Shown here: piece by piece, positions 38,012 to 47,013 of the stretch
Layout: every line of letters starts with the position of its first letter
Numbering within the stretch: position 1 is the stretch's first letter
DNA from: Crassaminicella profunda
Lineage (GTDB): Bacteria > Bacillota > Clostridia > Peptostreptococcales > Thermotaleaceae
NCBI RefSeq assembly: GCF_019884785.1
Contig: NZ_CP082326.1
Span: 4,023,355-4,087,354 of the forward strand
Direction: 5' to 3'
DNA length: 64,000 nucleotides
Notes under the pieces: model-generated
Seen by the model: the letters and a program-made list of their open reading frames with translations, nothing else
What the model was told of the DNA's origin: nothing
Databases searched by the model: none
Translations under genes and position numbers: made by a program

Positions 38012-38536
38012 TTATTCTCCCTTTACCAAATATCCTTTTTCTTTTAAAGCTTTTATCATTTTTTCATAAGCTCTATTATTTGGAACCTCTACCGTATGAA
38101 CATGATCTCCACCTGTCAAAGAAGCTAATGGTGCTGCATCATTTTCCTTTACCTTCTCCATAAACTCTTCTATATCCATTCTTGACGTAATCATCAAAGA
38201 ACTTCTAATTTCCCCATAAATAGGATGCTCCACAATCACATCTAATACCTTTGCACCCATATCTACCATAATTTTTAACTCTTCTTCCATATGGGCATAC
38301 CCCTTGTGTCGACATATAATGGTCTTGATGTTTTTATTTTTTCCATCAAATTTTATCATCATATACCCATTAGAAGTAGCTAAAATATTTTCCCCTTGTG
38401 CACGCATAACAGCAATATCCTGTACAATTACTTGTCTACTTACTTTAAACTCTTTAGCAAGAGCTGTTCCCGTTATGGGTTCTTCCTGATCTTTTAATAT
38501 TTTTATTATAGCTTTTCTTCTTTCATCCGTTGTCAT
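38012..38536 (-). CDS. niaR: NiaR/YrxA nicotinate-responsive repressor (3H domain)
   Basis: 174 residues. N-terminal HTH_11 (RRKAIIKILKDQEEPITGTALAKEFKVSRQ split as usual), then the 3H domain named for three conserved histidines: CRHKGYAHMEEEL, VEHPIYGEIRSSL, GGDHVHTVEV. It represses NAD synthesis and niacin uptake when nicotinic acid is present. Adjacent to nadABC and to its presumed operator. Confidence 0.93.
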   Translation of the reverse strand: MTTDERRKAIIKILKDQEEPITGTALAKEFKVSRQVIVQDIAVMRAQGENILATSNGYMMIKFDGKNKNIKTIICRHKGYAHMEEELKIMVDMGAKVLDVIVEHPIYGEIRSSLMITSRMDIEEFMEKVKENDAAPLASLTGGDHVHTVEVPNNRAYEKMIKALKEKGYLVKGE

Positions 38537-38596
38537 AAAAGCTCCTCTCCTTTTTGATCATGCTCATAGTATACCACAATTTTATAAATAAGATTT

Positions 38597-40042
38597 TTAC
38601 TCAATCACTTTTATTTTTTCTAAATGGCTATCATCCATACCCATAATACTTAGTCCTCTTTCTTTCAATATCTTTATATAATTAATGATTTCTTTTGTAA
38701 TTTCTTCTCCTGGGCATAAAACAGGTATCCCAGGGGGATAAGGAATAATATATTCTCCACTAGTTTTACCAACACTTTCTTCAAAGTTAATTTCTTTCTT
38801 AATGGAAAAAGTTGCTTGCCTCGGAAGTATATTCATTTTAGGGATACCCTGTAGTAATGAAACCTTTTCTATTTTTCTAACTTCTCTTGTATTTTTTTCT
38901 TTTATATGTATTAAAGCTTTTAATAGTTTTTCAAAATCATCCCTATCATTACCAATCGTACATACAGCAACAATATGCTTCATATCACTCATTTCCATTT
39001 GTATACCATATTTTTCTCTTAATAAAGCATCTAACTGGGTCCCACTGATTCCTAAATCTGTCATATCTATAACTAATCTTGTTTTATCAAAATCTTTCAC
39101 CCCATATTTTCCTATTAATTTTTCATCAAACACTTTTATACCATTTATTTTTGAAATTTTTTCATGGAATTTATTGATATTTTTCAAAAGATCGTCCATA
39201 AGAACTTTTCCATCTCTTTCTGCAATAACCCTTGCTTCATCTAGAGACGCCATCAATAGATAAGATGGACTACTACTTTGATTCATCATTAACATAAATC
39301 TTAATCTATCTAGATTTACTCTTTCTGATTTTACATGAAGCATAGAACTTTGAGTAAATCCAGGAAGGGTTTTATGCGTACTTTGAATAACAATGTCAGC
39401 CCCTGCATCTATTGCGTCAACTGGCAAATCTTCACTTAAATTTAAATGAGAACCATGAGCCTCATCTACAATGAGAATCTTTTCATATTTATGTACAACC
39501 TTTACAATTGCTTCAATATCAGAGCAAATTCCATAATAATTTGGATAAGTTAAGACCACAGCCTTTGCATCCTTATTTTCAAGAATAGCTTTTTCTATTG
39601 TCTCAACCTTTATTCCCATAGAAATATTGTGCTCCACACTTACTTCTGGATGAATATATACAGGAATCAATCCTCCTAATATTAATCCATGCATAATAGA
39701 TTTATGACAATCCCTTGGTACAATGATTTTCTCATTTGGATTTGCCACTGCCATAAGGGCTGAAATATTTCCTGTAGATGTACCATTAATCAAAAAGAAA
39801 GTATGCTCTGCGCCAAAAAATTTTGCTGCCTTTTCTTGTGCTTTTTTAATCATCTCTTCTGGGGCATGGAGATTATCTGTTCCAGGAATTTCTGTTACAT
39901 CCAAAGATAATAATTCATTGTTAAAGGGATGTTCTTTATATTTTTTATAAGCTTTCCCATTTTTATGACCTGGAACATGAAAAGATACAATATTTTCATT
40001 TGATAATTCTACTAGTTTTTTTAGGATTATAGATTCTTTCAT
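38597..40042 (-). CDS. Orn/Lys/Arg decarboxylase-family PLP enzyme
   Basis: 481 residues, class I fold. N-terminal HVPGHKNGK, TDNLHAPEEMIKKAQ, LINGTSTGNISALMA, HKSIMHGLIL, DEAHGSHLNLS (Asp binding the PLP ring) and the Schiff-base Lys at about residue 224 in QSTHKTLPGFTQSSML. C-terminal domain YPPGIPVLCPGEEIT. The short form (no N-terminal wing domain) fits the SpeA/Cad-like decarboxylases of Bacillus and clostridia; arginine or lysine is the probable substrate but motifs do not decide. RBS GGGAGG. Confidence 0.9.
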   Translation of the reverse strand: MKESIILKKLVELSNENIVSFHVPGHKNGKAYKKYKEHPFNNELLSLDVTEIPGTDNLHAPEEMIKKAQEKAAKFFGAEHTFFLINGTSTGNISALMAVANPNEKIIVPRDCHKSIMHGLILGGLIPVYIHPEVSVEHNISMGIKVETIEKAILENKDAKAVVLTYPNYYGICSDIEAIVKVVHKYEKILIVDEAHGSHLNLSEDLPVDAIDAGADIVIQSTHKTLPGFTQSSMLHVKSERVNLDRLRFMLMMNQSSSPSYLLMASLDEARVIAERDGKVLMDDLLKNINKFHEKISKINGIKVFDEKLIGKYGVKDFDKTRLVIDMTDLGISGTQLDALLREKYGIQMEMSDMKHIVAVCTIGNDRDDFEKLLKALIHIKEKNTREVRKIEKVSLLQGIPKMNILPRQATFSIKKEINFEESVGKTSGEYIIPYPPGIPVLCPGEEITKEIINYIKILKERGLSIMGMDDSHLEKIKVIE

Positions 40043-40060
40043 ATTTTATCCTCCCTTTAT

Positions 40061-40089
40061 AAAAAAAAGACTACCATTACAGTAGTCTT
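40061..40089 (-). terminator. terminator after the GntR gene
   Basis: AAGACTAC / GTAGTCTT (40067-40089), then a T-run on the minus strand. It separates the GntR gene from the decarboxylase gene. Confidence 0.85.
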
Positions 40090-40756
40090 AAGCTTTTACA
40101 TTCTTTTCTACATTTTTTTTTGAATTCTCAACATGGTTTGTAAGAGCCTTTTGTGCAGCCTCTTCATCCTTATTGAGAAAAGCATCTAAAACGAGTTTAT
40201 GTTCTTTTAGTGAATCCTTAATTCGTCCCTCAACATGTAAAGATTTTCTTCTTGTTTTCTTCATATAATACTGAAAATCCTTAAGTACTTGTTCAAGATG
40301 TCTGCTCTTGGTTGCTTTATAAATAATTTCATGAAATTTTGTGTTTAGTTCTGCAAATTTTTCAATATCATTTTTGAAGGTATAGAACTCCATTAATTCA
40401 TAAGCTTCTTTTAACTCTTCTACTTCTGATTCTGTAATTCTCTCAACAGCCCATCTAGCAGCTATTCCTTCAATAGCAGTTCTTATTGTATATATATCTT
40501 CAATATCTTGCTTAGATATGCCTAATACAACAACCCCTCTATTAGGTTTATTCTCCACAATACCATCTAGTTCAAGTTGTTTAAGAGCTTCTCTTACTGG
40601 TGTACGGCTAACACCTAATTCTTCTGCTAGTTTTGCTTCTCCTAGCTTTTCTCCTTCAGCATATTTCCCATTCAATATATCTTCTCTTAGTATATTGAAT
40701 ATCTTTGATGTTAGGGACAAACCTGTATTATCTTCATTTAATAAATCCCTTGTCAT
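40088..40756 (-). CDS. GntR-family regulator (FadR/FCD subfamily)
   Basis: About 222 residues. N-terminal winged helix (LREDILNGKYAEGEKLGEAK, VSRTPVREALKQLELDGI), then an all-helical FCD ligand domain with IRTAIEGIAARWA and metal-type His residues (NTKFHEIIYKA, LKEHKLVLDAF, LTNHVENS). The ATG at 40756 follows GGGGGAT; the GTG at 40768 overlaps it. Ligand is probably an organic acid. Upstream DNA holds a TGTATACA palindrome, consistent with autoregulation. Confidence 0.92.
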   Translation of the reverse strand: MTRDLLNEDNTGLSLTSKIFNILREDILNGKYAEGEKLGEAKLAEELGVSRTPVREALKQLELDGIVENKPNRGVVVLGISKQDIEDIYTIRTAIEGIAARWAVERITESEVEELKEAYELMEFYTFKNDIEKFAELNTKFHEIIYKATKSRHLEQVLKDFQYYMKKTRRKSLHVEGRIKDSLKEHKLVLDAFLNKDEEAAQKALTNHVENSKKNVEKNVKA

Positions 40757-40768
40757 ACTATCCCCCAC

Positions 40769-41200
40769 ATTTTTTCATATTTTACCTAATTATGTCACTT
40801 GTCGACATGATTGGTAAGTATACTCCTTGCAAGGATATTTTAATACAAATATACGATAATGTCAATGTATACAAGTATTTTCAACTATTTGCAATTAAAA
40901 GCTATGTCTATTTCATTTTGCCGTAATATTTTTCCCTTTTTTGTATAAATTTTACCCATGAAAGTTTTCCTATTTCTCAAGGATTTAACTATTTTTAGTA
41001 TATTACATATATCTACATAAAATACATCATCATACAATACATGGTTTTTTATTTTTTATTTCTTGCATTTGTACAACTATATGAATCATTTTTTTCGAAA
41101 ATAATCTTATATTTCACAATTTTTACCTAAATCATTTTTTACAAAGTTTTTTAACTATTTAATAAGACTCCCATTTTTGTAAATAGGAGTCTTAATTATT
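40769..41200. promoter_or_regulatory. GntR promoter region with palindromic candidate operator
   Basis: No gene. On the minus strand TTGACA, 17 nt, TAAAAT precede the GntR gene (about 40832-40862). TGTATACA (about 40866-40873) abuts the -35 and looks like a GntR-type operator. The right end holds the terminator of the first DUF1667 gene at 41161-41195; the AT-rich remainder shows nothing. Confidence 0.45.
41161..41195 (-). terminator. terminator of the first oxidoreductase module
   Basis: TAAGACTCC / GGAGTCTTA arms, 14-nt loop, just past the stop of the DUF1667 gene. T-run is weak. Confidence 0.65.
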
Positions 41201-41554
41201 TTACATACTTCTTGCTGCAACAAGGTCTACTCCTGTTCCCAAGAGATCTTTTACTATAATATCTCCTACAGAAACAGGTGCTTTTACTTCTATAGAATCA
41301 ATGAATTTCATACACTCAAACATTTTCTCCTTTGGAATAGCTTCTTTTGTTTTTACTGAAAGTCTATTAAGAAGTCCTCCCTTTATCTTTACAGTTGTTG
41401 TTACAACTCTTGTAGGGTTGGTAAGTTCCTTCATCCCATAAGCTTTTCCTCTAGGACATTTATTTCCTGTTACATTATATTCATCATTTTCTTTTGTCAC
41501 TTCTAAATGACATCCCATTGGACATACAATACATACTAATTGATGTTTTTCCAT
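41201..41554 (-). CDS. DUF1667 small Cys-rich protein (module 1)
   Basis: 117 residues. N-terminal CIVCPMGC (Cys8, 11, 15) and GNKCPRG (Cys33) form a four-Cys cluster suited to an iron-sulfur centre or zinc; then a basic domain TNPTRVVTTTVKIKGG and a C-terminal GDIIVKDLLGTGVDLVA. DUF1667 genes accompany GlpA-like and FAD/NAD oxidoreductase genes in many clostridia. Third in the module, its start next to the stop of the middle gene. A second copy at 52556 differs at six positions by my count. Electron-transfer role is inferred. Confidence 0.88.
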   Translation of the reverse strand: MEKHQLVCIVCPMGCHLEVTKENDEYNVTGNKCPRGKAYGMKELTNPTRVVTTTVKIKGGLLNRLSVKTKEAIPKEKMFECMKFIDSIEVKAPVSVGDIIVKDLLGTGVDLVAARSM

Positions 41555-42820
41555 TTATGCTCCCTCCTTTTCTAATTGAACAGTAATGACTGCATCTTCT
41601 TTGAATCCTAAATCCTCTTTCTTGATTTTTACAGATTCCATTTCTCCAGGAGCTAAATGTTTCTTTTTCATTCTCTTGATTTCTTTTCCATCAATTTTTA
41701 CGACCATATTCATATCTTTATATACATTGTCTACTCTCATGAATAAATCTAGTGTCCCATCAACATTTTCTGGTCTAACCATATGAGGAACAATATATCG
41801 GATTCCTTCACCTGGTTTTGTTTTTGCTGTTTTTGCATCTGCTTTAATCTCTTTTTTAATATATTTTGCAGCATTTTTGCCAGCTCTTTTACTTTCTGCT
41901 GTTACAAAATCTACTAAATCATGTACATGTACTACATTTCCACAAGCAAAAACACCTTCTATACTTGTTTCCATAGATTCATTTACAATTGGTCCAGATG
42001 TAACTGGATCTAAAGCAATCCCTGCATTTTTAGAGATTTCATTTTCTGGAATAAGTCCTACAGATAATAATAAGGTATCACAATCATAATGTTTTTCTGT
42101 TCCTGGAATTGGTTTTCTATTTTTATCTACCTCTGCAATAACTACCCCTTCTACCCTATCTTTTCCTTTTATCTCCATAAGGGTATGGCTTAGGTATAGA
42201 GGGATATGATAATCTTCTAGACATTGTACAATATTTCTAGTAAGTCCTCCTGAAAAAGGCATAAGTTCTGCTACTGCAAGTACCTTTGCTCCCTCTAATG
42301 TCATTCTTCTTGCCATGATCAGTCCTATGTCTCCTGAACCTAAGATGACTACCCTCTTCCCTACCATATATCCTTCCATATTTACAAATCTTTGTGCTGT
42401 TCCTGCTGTAAATACGCCAGCAGGTCTGCTTCCTGGAATACTTATAGCTCCTCTTGTTCTCTCTCTGCATCCCATAGAAAGAATAATAGCACCTGCCTTG
42501 ATACGCATAAATCCATCTACTGTATTAATAGCATGAATCACTCTTTCTTCTCCGATTTCTAATACCATTGTATCTAGCTTGTACTCTATTCCCATATTTT
42601 TTAACTCAGTAATGAATTTTTCTGCATATTCAGGTCCTGTTAGCTCCTCTTTAAAAACATGAAGTCCAAATCCATTATGAATACATTGCTGAAGAATTCC
42701 ACCTAATTCTCTATCTCTTTCTATCACTAAAATGTTATCTACACCATTTTTCTTGGCTTCAATAGCTGCTGCAAGTCCTGCAGGACCTCCTCCAACTACA
42801 ACAATATCATATTTCAACAT
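41555..42820 (-). CDS. FAD/NAD(P)-binding oxidoreductase (module 1)
   Basis: 421 residues, pyridine nucleotide-disulfide type. FAD loop VVVGGGPAGLAAAIEA, ERDRELGGILQQCIHNGFG, second dinucleotide loop VVILGSGDIGLIMARRM, and GVFACGNVVHVHDLVD. The C-terminal 90 residues (IRYIVPHMVRPENVDG to the end) are an extra domain. It resembles the small-subunit type flavoproteins that partner amino-acid or glycerol-phosphate dehydrogenases, and probably passes electrons between the GlpA-like protein and NAD(H). Almost identical to the copy at 52910. RBS GGGAG. Confidence 0.9.
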   Translation of the reverse strand: MLKYDIVVVGGGPAGLAAAIEAKKNGVDNILVIERDRELGGILQQCIHNGFGLHVFKEELTGPEYAEKFITELKNMGIEYKLDTMVLEIGEERVIHAINTVDGFMRIKAGAIILSMGCRERTRGAISIPGSRPAGVFTAGTAQRFVNMEGYMVGKRVVILGSGDIGLIMARRMTLEGAKVLAVAELMPFSGGLTRNIVQCLEDYHIPLYLSHTLMEIKGKDRVEGVVIAEVDKNRKPIPGTEKHYDCDTLLLSVGLIPENEISKNAGIALDPVTSGPIVNESMETSIEGVFACGNVVHVHDLVDFVTAESKRAGKNAAKYIKKEIKADAKTAKTKPGEGIRYIVPHMVRPENVDGTLDLFMRVDNVYKDMNMVVKIDGKEIKRMKKKHLAPGEMESVKIKKEDLGFKEDAVITVQLEKEGA

Positions 42821-42837
42821 AGTATCACTCCCTTACC

Positions 42838-44322
42838 TTAAGATATCTTTATCTCTTCTAAAGTTTCTACAACTACTTCTTCTGGTGTATTTTGCTTTGT
42901 TTCTTCTGTTAATATATAAGCTTCTTTGCTATCTTTTACTACATCTTTAATATCCATTTTTAATTCTCTCGCTAATATTTCCATAACTCTTGGTCCACAA
43001 AATCCTCCTTGGCATCTTCCCATACCAGGTCTTGATCTTCTTTTGATACCATCTACCGTTCTTCCCCCTGCATTTCTATGGATGGCATCTACTATTTCAC
43101 CTTCTGTAATGTTTTCACATCTACAAATGATTCTTCCGTATCTTGGATCTTTCTTAATTACTTCTGATTTTTCTTCATCACTTAACTCCATAAAACGAAT
43201 CACAGGTTTTCTTCTTGGATTAAAGTCTTTTCTCTCCTTAAGTTCTCCTGTAATACCTTTTAAAACGTCAATTGCATATTCTGCTATTGCTGGTGCTGCT
43301 GATAATCCAGGGGATTCTATTCCTGCCACATTAATAAATCCTTTTGCTTCTTTTGATTCTTCTATGATAAAATCTCCCACATTTGATACTGCTCTTAATC
43401 CTGCAAAGCTTGTAATCGTTTTATTAAATGGAACTTTTGTAGTTGTTTTTCTTGATTTTTCTCTGATAAATTCAATTCGATCACTCGTAGTTGATGTATT
43501 TTCTTTATCCTCTAGATCCTCTGCATCTGGTCCTACTAATAGATTTCCATGAACTGTAGGAGCAACTAATACCCCTTTTCCAAGTTTCGTTGGTGCTTGG
43601 AAGATTACATGATTGATCAGGTCTCCTGTACTTTTATCTAAAATATTGTATTGGCCTCTCCTTGGGTGAATACTAAAACTCCTTGATGCTACCATTTCAT
43701 TGATTTCTTGTGCGTATACTCCTGCACAGTTAAATACATACTTTGCTTTTACATCTCCATTATTTGTATGAATCACATAACCTTCTTCGTTTTTCTCAAT
43801 TCCTAAAACTTCCGTTTCAAGCTTAATCTGGGCACCATTGTCTGCTGCATTTTCTGCTAATGCTACAGCTAATTCCCAAGGACTAACGATTCCTGCCGTT
43901 GGCGCATATAAAGCACCGATAATTTCTTCATTTAAGTTCGGCTCCATTGCTCTTACTTCTTCTTGAGATAAAATCTTCATATCAGGAATATTATTTTTAC
44001 GTCCTCTTTCATATAAATCTTTTACACTTTCCATTTCTTCTTCGTTACTAGCAATAACAAATGAACCAATTCTTTTAAAATGTACATCTAATTCTTCACA
44101 AACTTTTCCATACATAGCATTTCCTTTTGCATTTAACTTTCCTTTTAATGTACCTGCCTTTGCATCATATCCAGCATGGACAATGGCACTATTTGCCTTT
44201 GTTGTTCCATTTGCTATATCATTTTCTTTATCAATCATGACAGTTTTTAAATCAAATTTTGATAATTCTCTTGTTATAAAAGTTCCTATAATACCGGCAC
44301 CAATTACCGCTACATCATACAT
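42838..44322 (-). CDS. glpA: GlpA-like glycerol-3-phosphate dehydrogenase / FAD oxidoreductase (module 1)
   Basis: 494 residues from the ATG at 44322, with AAAGGAGGG ahead. DAO-type flavoprotein: GAGIIG at residues 8-13, GTTKANSAIVHAGYDA, IHPRRGQYNILDK, FAGLRAV and GIESPGLSAAPAIAEYA. C-terminal BFD-like iron-sulfur domain with Cys400, 402, 437 and 442 (CRCEN ... GRCQGGFC), as in anaerobic GlpA. It probably oxidises glycerol 3-phosphate to DHAP. First gene of module 1, behind a GlpP-type leader. Not GlpD, which lacks the Fe-S domain. Confidence 0.92.
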   Translation of the reverse strand: MYDVAVIGAGIIGTFITRELSKFDLKTVMIDKENDIANGTTKANSAIVHAGYDAKAGTLKGKLNAKGNAMYGKVCEELDVHFKRIGSFVIASNEEEMESVKDLYERGRKNNIPDMKILSQEEVRAMEPNLNEEIIGALYAPTAGIVSPWELAVALAENAADNGAQIKLETEVLGIEKNEEGYVIHTNNGDVKAKYVFNCAGVYAQEINEMVASRSFSIHPRRGQYNILDKSTGDLINHVIFQAPTKLGKGVLVAPTVHGNLLVGPDAEDLEDKENTSTTSDRIEFIREKSRKTTTKVPFNKTITSFAGLRAVSNVGDFIIEESKEAKGFINVAGIESPGLSAAPAIAEYAIDVLKGITGELKERKDFNPRRKPVIRFMELSDEEKSEVIKKDPRYGRIICRCENITEGEIVDAIHRNAGGRTVDGIKRRSRPGMGRCQGGFCGPRVMEILARELKMDIKDVVKDSKEAYILTEETKQNTPEEVVVETLEEIKIS

Positions 44323-44350
44323 GTGATTCCCTCCTTTAAAATTACAAAAC

Positions 44351-44420
44351 AAAAAAGCCGTATAAAGCTAGACCTAAATTTTTAGACTAACTTTAATACG
44401 GCTCTCCAATTCTCACGCCT
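44351..44420 (-). promoter_or_regulatory. GlpP-type antitermination leader, element 1 (glpA1)
   Basis: Minus-strand RNA: GGCGTGAGAATTGGAGAGCC, whose last part AGAGCC opens a terminator hairpin AGCCGTATTAAAG ... CTTTATACGGCT with a T-run. One of six copies in the window sharing the box and design. Confidence 0.8.
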
Positions 44421-44479
44421 TTAAATATTTATTTTCAATGTTTTTTAATAAAAATTTTCAATATAAAAGCTTTATGTTT

Positions 44480-45823
44480 TTATGCTTTAGCTAAAGCTTC
44501 CTTTTTCTCTTCTTTTGATCTATCATGTGTATTCCAAGTAAGTCCTAAGAATATAACTGCTAGTACACAAGCTCCAATAATTAACTTAAATGCTCCATCC
44601 CAACCAGCACTATCAACTACAGCACCGATAATAATGTTTGCAGAAACTGCTCCTCCTACATAGCCAAATAGTCCTGTAAATCCAGCTGCCGTACCAGCTG
44701 CTTTTTTAGGTACATAGTCAAGAGCTGCAACACCAATTAGCATAACTGGTCCATAAATTAATGCTCCTACTGAAGCAACAGCTATATTAATAGCCATTAC
44801 ACTATCACTCTTCCAATAAGTAAATACTGCTGCAATTACCCCTAGCATACAGATTACACCCATAGGTGCACGTCTTCCATGGAATATTTTATCACTTAAC
44901 CATCCAACAATAATTGTTCCTGGAATAGCTGCCCACTCGAATAATGCAAATGCTGCACCTGCTTCTTTAATATTGAATCCTTTTACTTCTTTTAAGTAAA
45001 CCGGAATCCAGTCCATAATTCCATATCTTACTAAGTATACAAAAATATTTGCAATAGCAATATACCAAATATATTTGTTGCATAAAACATATTTTACTAA
45101 TATTTCTTTTGCTGATAATTCTCTTTCTCTATCGTCTACTTTTACATCTGGATAATCATCTTTATATTCTTCAATTGGTGGAAGACCAACTGATTGAGGT
45201 GTATCCTTCATGAAGATTAAAATACCAATCCCTATAGCAATAGATAATCCTGCTGGGAAGTAGAACATTCCTCTCCAAGTAGAGAACATTGCAAGTCCTG
45301 CTAATGCTAATGTTGGAACTAAAGCTCCACCAATATTATGTGCCACATTCCAAATAGACATCTTTACGCCACGTTCTTTATCTGAGAACCAGTGTGTCAT
45401 TGTTCTTCCACATGGAGGCCATCCCATACCTTGGAACCATCCATTTAAGAACATTAAAACGCATAACATTGTAATAGATGATGCAAAACCAAACATTAAA
45501 TTCACAATACCTGATAAAATAAGTCCAGCTGCCATAAAATATCTTGGATTACATCGATCTGAAATATTTCCCATAATGAACTTACTGATTCCGTAAGCTA
45601 GTCCTAATGCAGAACCTACCGCTCCAACTTGTGCTTTTGTGTATCCGTAGGTATCAATTAAATAAGGTGCAGCCATATTAAAGTTCTTTCTAATGAAATA
45701 ATAAGCTGCATATCCAATAAAGATACTCATGAATACTTGGAATCGGTATCTTTTGTATGCACCGTCAATTTTGTCGTCTGCCATACGTGCAATGGCCGGT
45801 GCAGGTCTGAACATTTCTAACAT
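44480..45823 (-). CDS. glpT: glycerol-3-phosphate / organophosphate:phosphate antiporter
   Basis: 447 residues, 12-span major facilitator of the organophosphate:Pi antiporter group. YAAYYFIRKNFNMAAPYLI, YGISKFIMGNISDRCNPRYF, LNGWFQGMGWPPCGRTMTHWF and WNVAHNIGGALVPTLA are diagnostic. It imports glycerol 3-phosphate in exchange for phosphate. RBS AAAGGTGG. Lies between glpP1 and glpA1, with its own GlpP-type leader, so it is induced with them. A hexose-phosphate (UhpT-like) substrate is less likely in this context. Confidence 0.93.
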   Translation of the reverse strand: MLEMFRPAPAIARMADDKIDGAYKRYRFQVFMSIFIGYAAYYFIRKNFNMAAPYLIDTYGYTKAQVGAVGSALGLAYGISKFIMGNISDRCNPRYFMAAGLILSGIVNLMFGFASSITMLCVLMFLNGWFQGMGWPPCGRTMTHWFSDKERGVKMSIWNVAHNIGGALVPTLALAGLAMFSTWRGMFYFPAGLSIAIGIGILIFMKDTPQSVGLPPIEEYKDDYPDVKVDDRERELSAKEILVKYVLCNKYIWYIAIANIFVYLVRYGIMDWIPVYLKEVKGFNIKEAGAAFALFEWAAIPGTIIVGWLSDKIFHGRRAPMGVICMLGVIAAVFTYWKSDSVMAINIAVASVGALIYGPVMLIGVAALDYVPKKAAGTAAGFTGLFGYVGGAVSANIIIGAVVDSAGWDGAFKLIIGACVLAVIFLGLTWNTHDRSKEEKKEALAKA

Positions 45824-45914
45824 TTTTTTGCCACCTTTCTTAATATGTATAATTAAATGTTATGTACATTGTACACATTCATTTACTATAGAAAACCTTT
45901 TCTTTGTGGAGAAT

Positions 45915-45983
45915 AAAAAAAGCTACACAAAGCTGAACCCATTCTCATAGGTTAACTTGTGCGGCTCTCCATTTCTCCTGCCT
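45915..45983 (-). promoter_or_regulatory. GlpP-type antitermination leader, element 2 (glpT)
   Basis: GGCAGGAGAAATGGAGAGCC, then terminator arms AGCCGCACAAGTTAACC / GGTTCAGCTTTGTGTAGCT and T-run, about 90 nt before glpT. Confidence 0.82.
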
Positions 45984-46068
45984 TCATTATTCACCTGTAT
46001 AATTTCGTGTTGATTTTATACTATATTCTACAATATGTCAATATATTTTTATCATGATTAAAAAATTT

Positions 46069-46635
46069 TTACATATACCAAATCTCTTCCTTACTTGTAG
46101 AAATCCCCATAGCTCCTGCTTTGAGACTTTCAATCACATCTTCTTTATCAATAATTAATCCACTACCTATAACAGGTACCTTTGTTTCATGATGAATTTT
46201 TTTTATAATTTTAGGCATAACTCCTGGTAAAATCTCTATTGCATCAGGTCTTGTATTATGTATAGCATGAATCCCTCTCTCAAGAGACAAAGAATCTAAT
46301 ATAAAGAATCTTTGTATAGCACATATATTCATACTTCTTGCAGTTTTTACAAGGCTACTTTTTGTAGTAATAATGCCATCTGGTCTCATATTTTCATGAA
46401 TATATTTTAATGCCATCATATCTTTAGAAAACCCTTCCATCAAATCAAGATGTACATATATATCCATATCTGCATTTTTTACTTTATCAATTATTTTTCT
46501 TAAATTAAATATATTTCCCGTCAACAAAAAAACGATTTCACAAGGGGACTGAATAGCTAAATCAAGTTTTTCCATACTATTTACTGCTGCAATAACAGGA
46601 TTTGCTTCTATTTTCTCATACAATTTATGATTCAT
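46069..46635 (-). CDS. glpP: glycerol-3-phosphate-responsive antiterminator (copy 1)
   Basis: 188 residues, typical GlpP length. TIM-barrel-like protein with EANPVIAAVNSMEKLDLA, SPCEIVFLLTGNIFNL, VHLDLMEGFSKD, DGIITTKSSLVKTA, RPDAIEILPGVMPK and a C-terminal GLIIDKEDVIESLKAGAMGIST. With glycerol 3-phosphate it binds leader RNA and prevents termination in Bacillus. Own leader element upstream implies autoregulation. AGGAGGGG RBS. About 80% identical to the copy at 60474. Confidence 0.95.
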   Translation of the reverse strand: MNHKLYEKIEANPVIAAVNSMEKLDLAIQSPCEIVFLLTGNIFNLRKIIDKVKNADMDIYVHLDLMEGFSKDMMALKYIHENMRPDGIITTKSSLVKTARSMNICAIQRFFILDSLSLERGIHAIHNTRPDAIEILPGVMPKIIKKIHHETKVPVIGSGLIIDKEDVIESLKAGAMGISTSKEEIWYM

Positions 46636-46696
46636 ATAAATCCCCTCCTATAATAAATTTTATTTAAATCATTCAATATATATTTTTATTTACGCA

Positions 46697-46764
46697 TAAA
46701 AAATCGCACAAACTCAAACCCATTTTCACAGGTCTATTTGTACGGCTCTCCAGTTCTCATGCCT
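46697..46764 (-). promoter_or_regulatory. GlpP-type antitermination leader, element 3 (glpP1)
   Basis: GGCATGAGAACTGGAGAGCC followed by terminator arms GTACAAATAGACC ... GGGTTTGAGTTTGTGC and T-run. About 60 nt before glpP1. Confidence 0.8.
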
Positions 46765-46905
46765 TTTTATATTGAATTTATAAGCATTATATCACTTCCT
46801 ACAAAAATTGTAAATATTTTCTTTGTATAATTTTATATATTTATGTAAATTTATATAAGAATTTATAAAAGATCATATTATTATATATTAAGTAAAAAAT
46901 AAGTA

Positions 46906-46949
46906 AAGGAATCCTAACCTTATGGCTTTTCATAGATTAGGATTCTTTT
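46906..46949. terminator. terminator between pepT and glpP1
   Basis: GAATCCTAA / TTAGGATTC arms with a 19-nt loop. It ends the pepT transcript before the glpP1 leader. The surrounding gap (46636-47013) holds element 3 and this hairpin, nothing else. Confidence 0.7.
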
Positions 46950-47013
46950 AAATTTATTTTATCTATACTATATAATCTCTATTTTATCTCTTCCATAATA
47001 ACCCTTTTTATGT

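Noticed and set aside
42237-43552. Open frames opposite or within the module 1 flavoprotein genes
   Set aside because: The same shadows recur at the duplicated module, following the real genes' codon pattern rather than showing independent coding signals.
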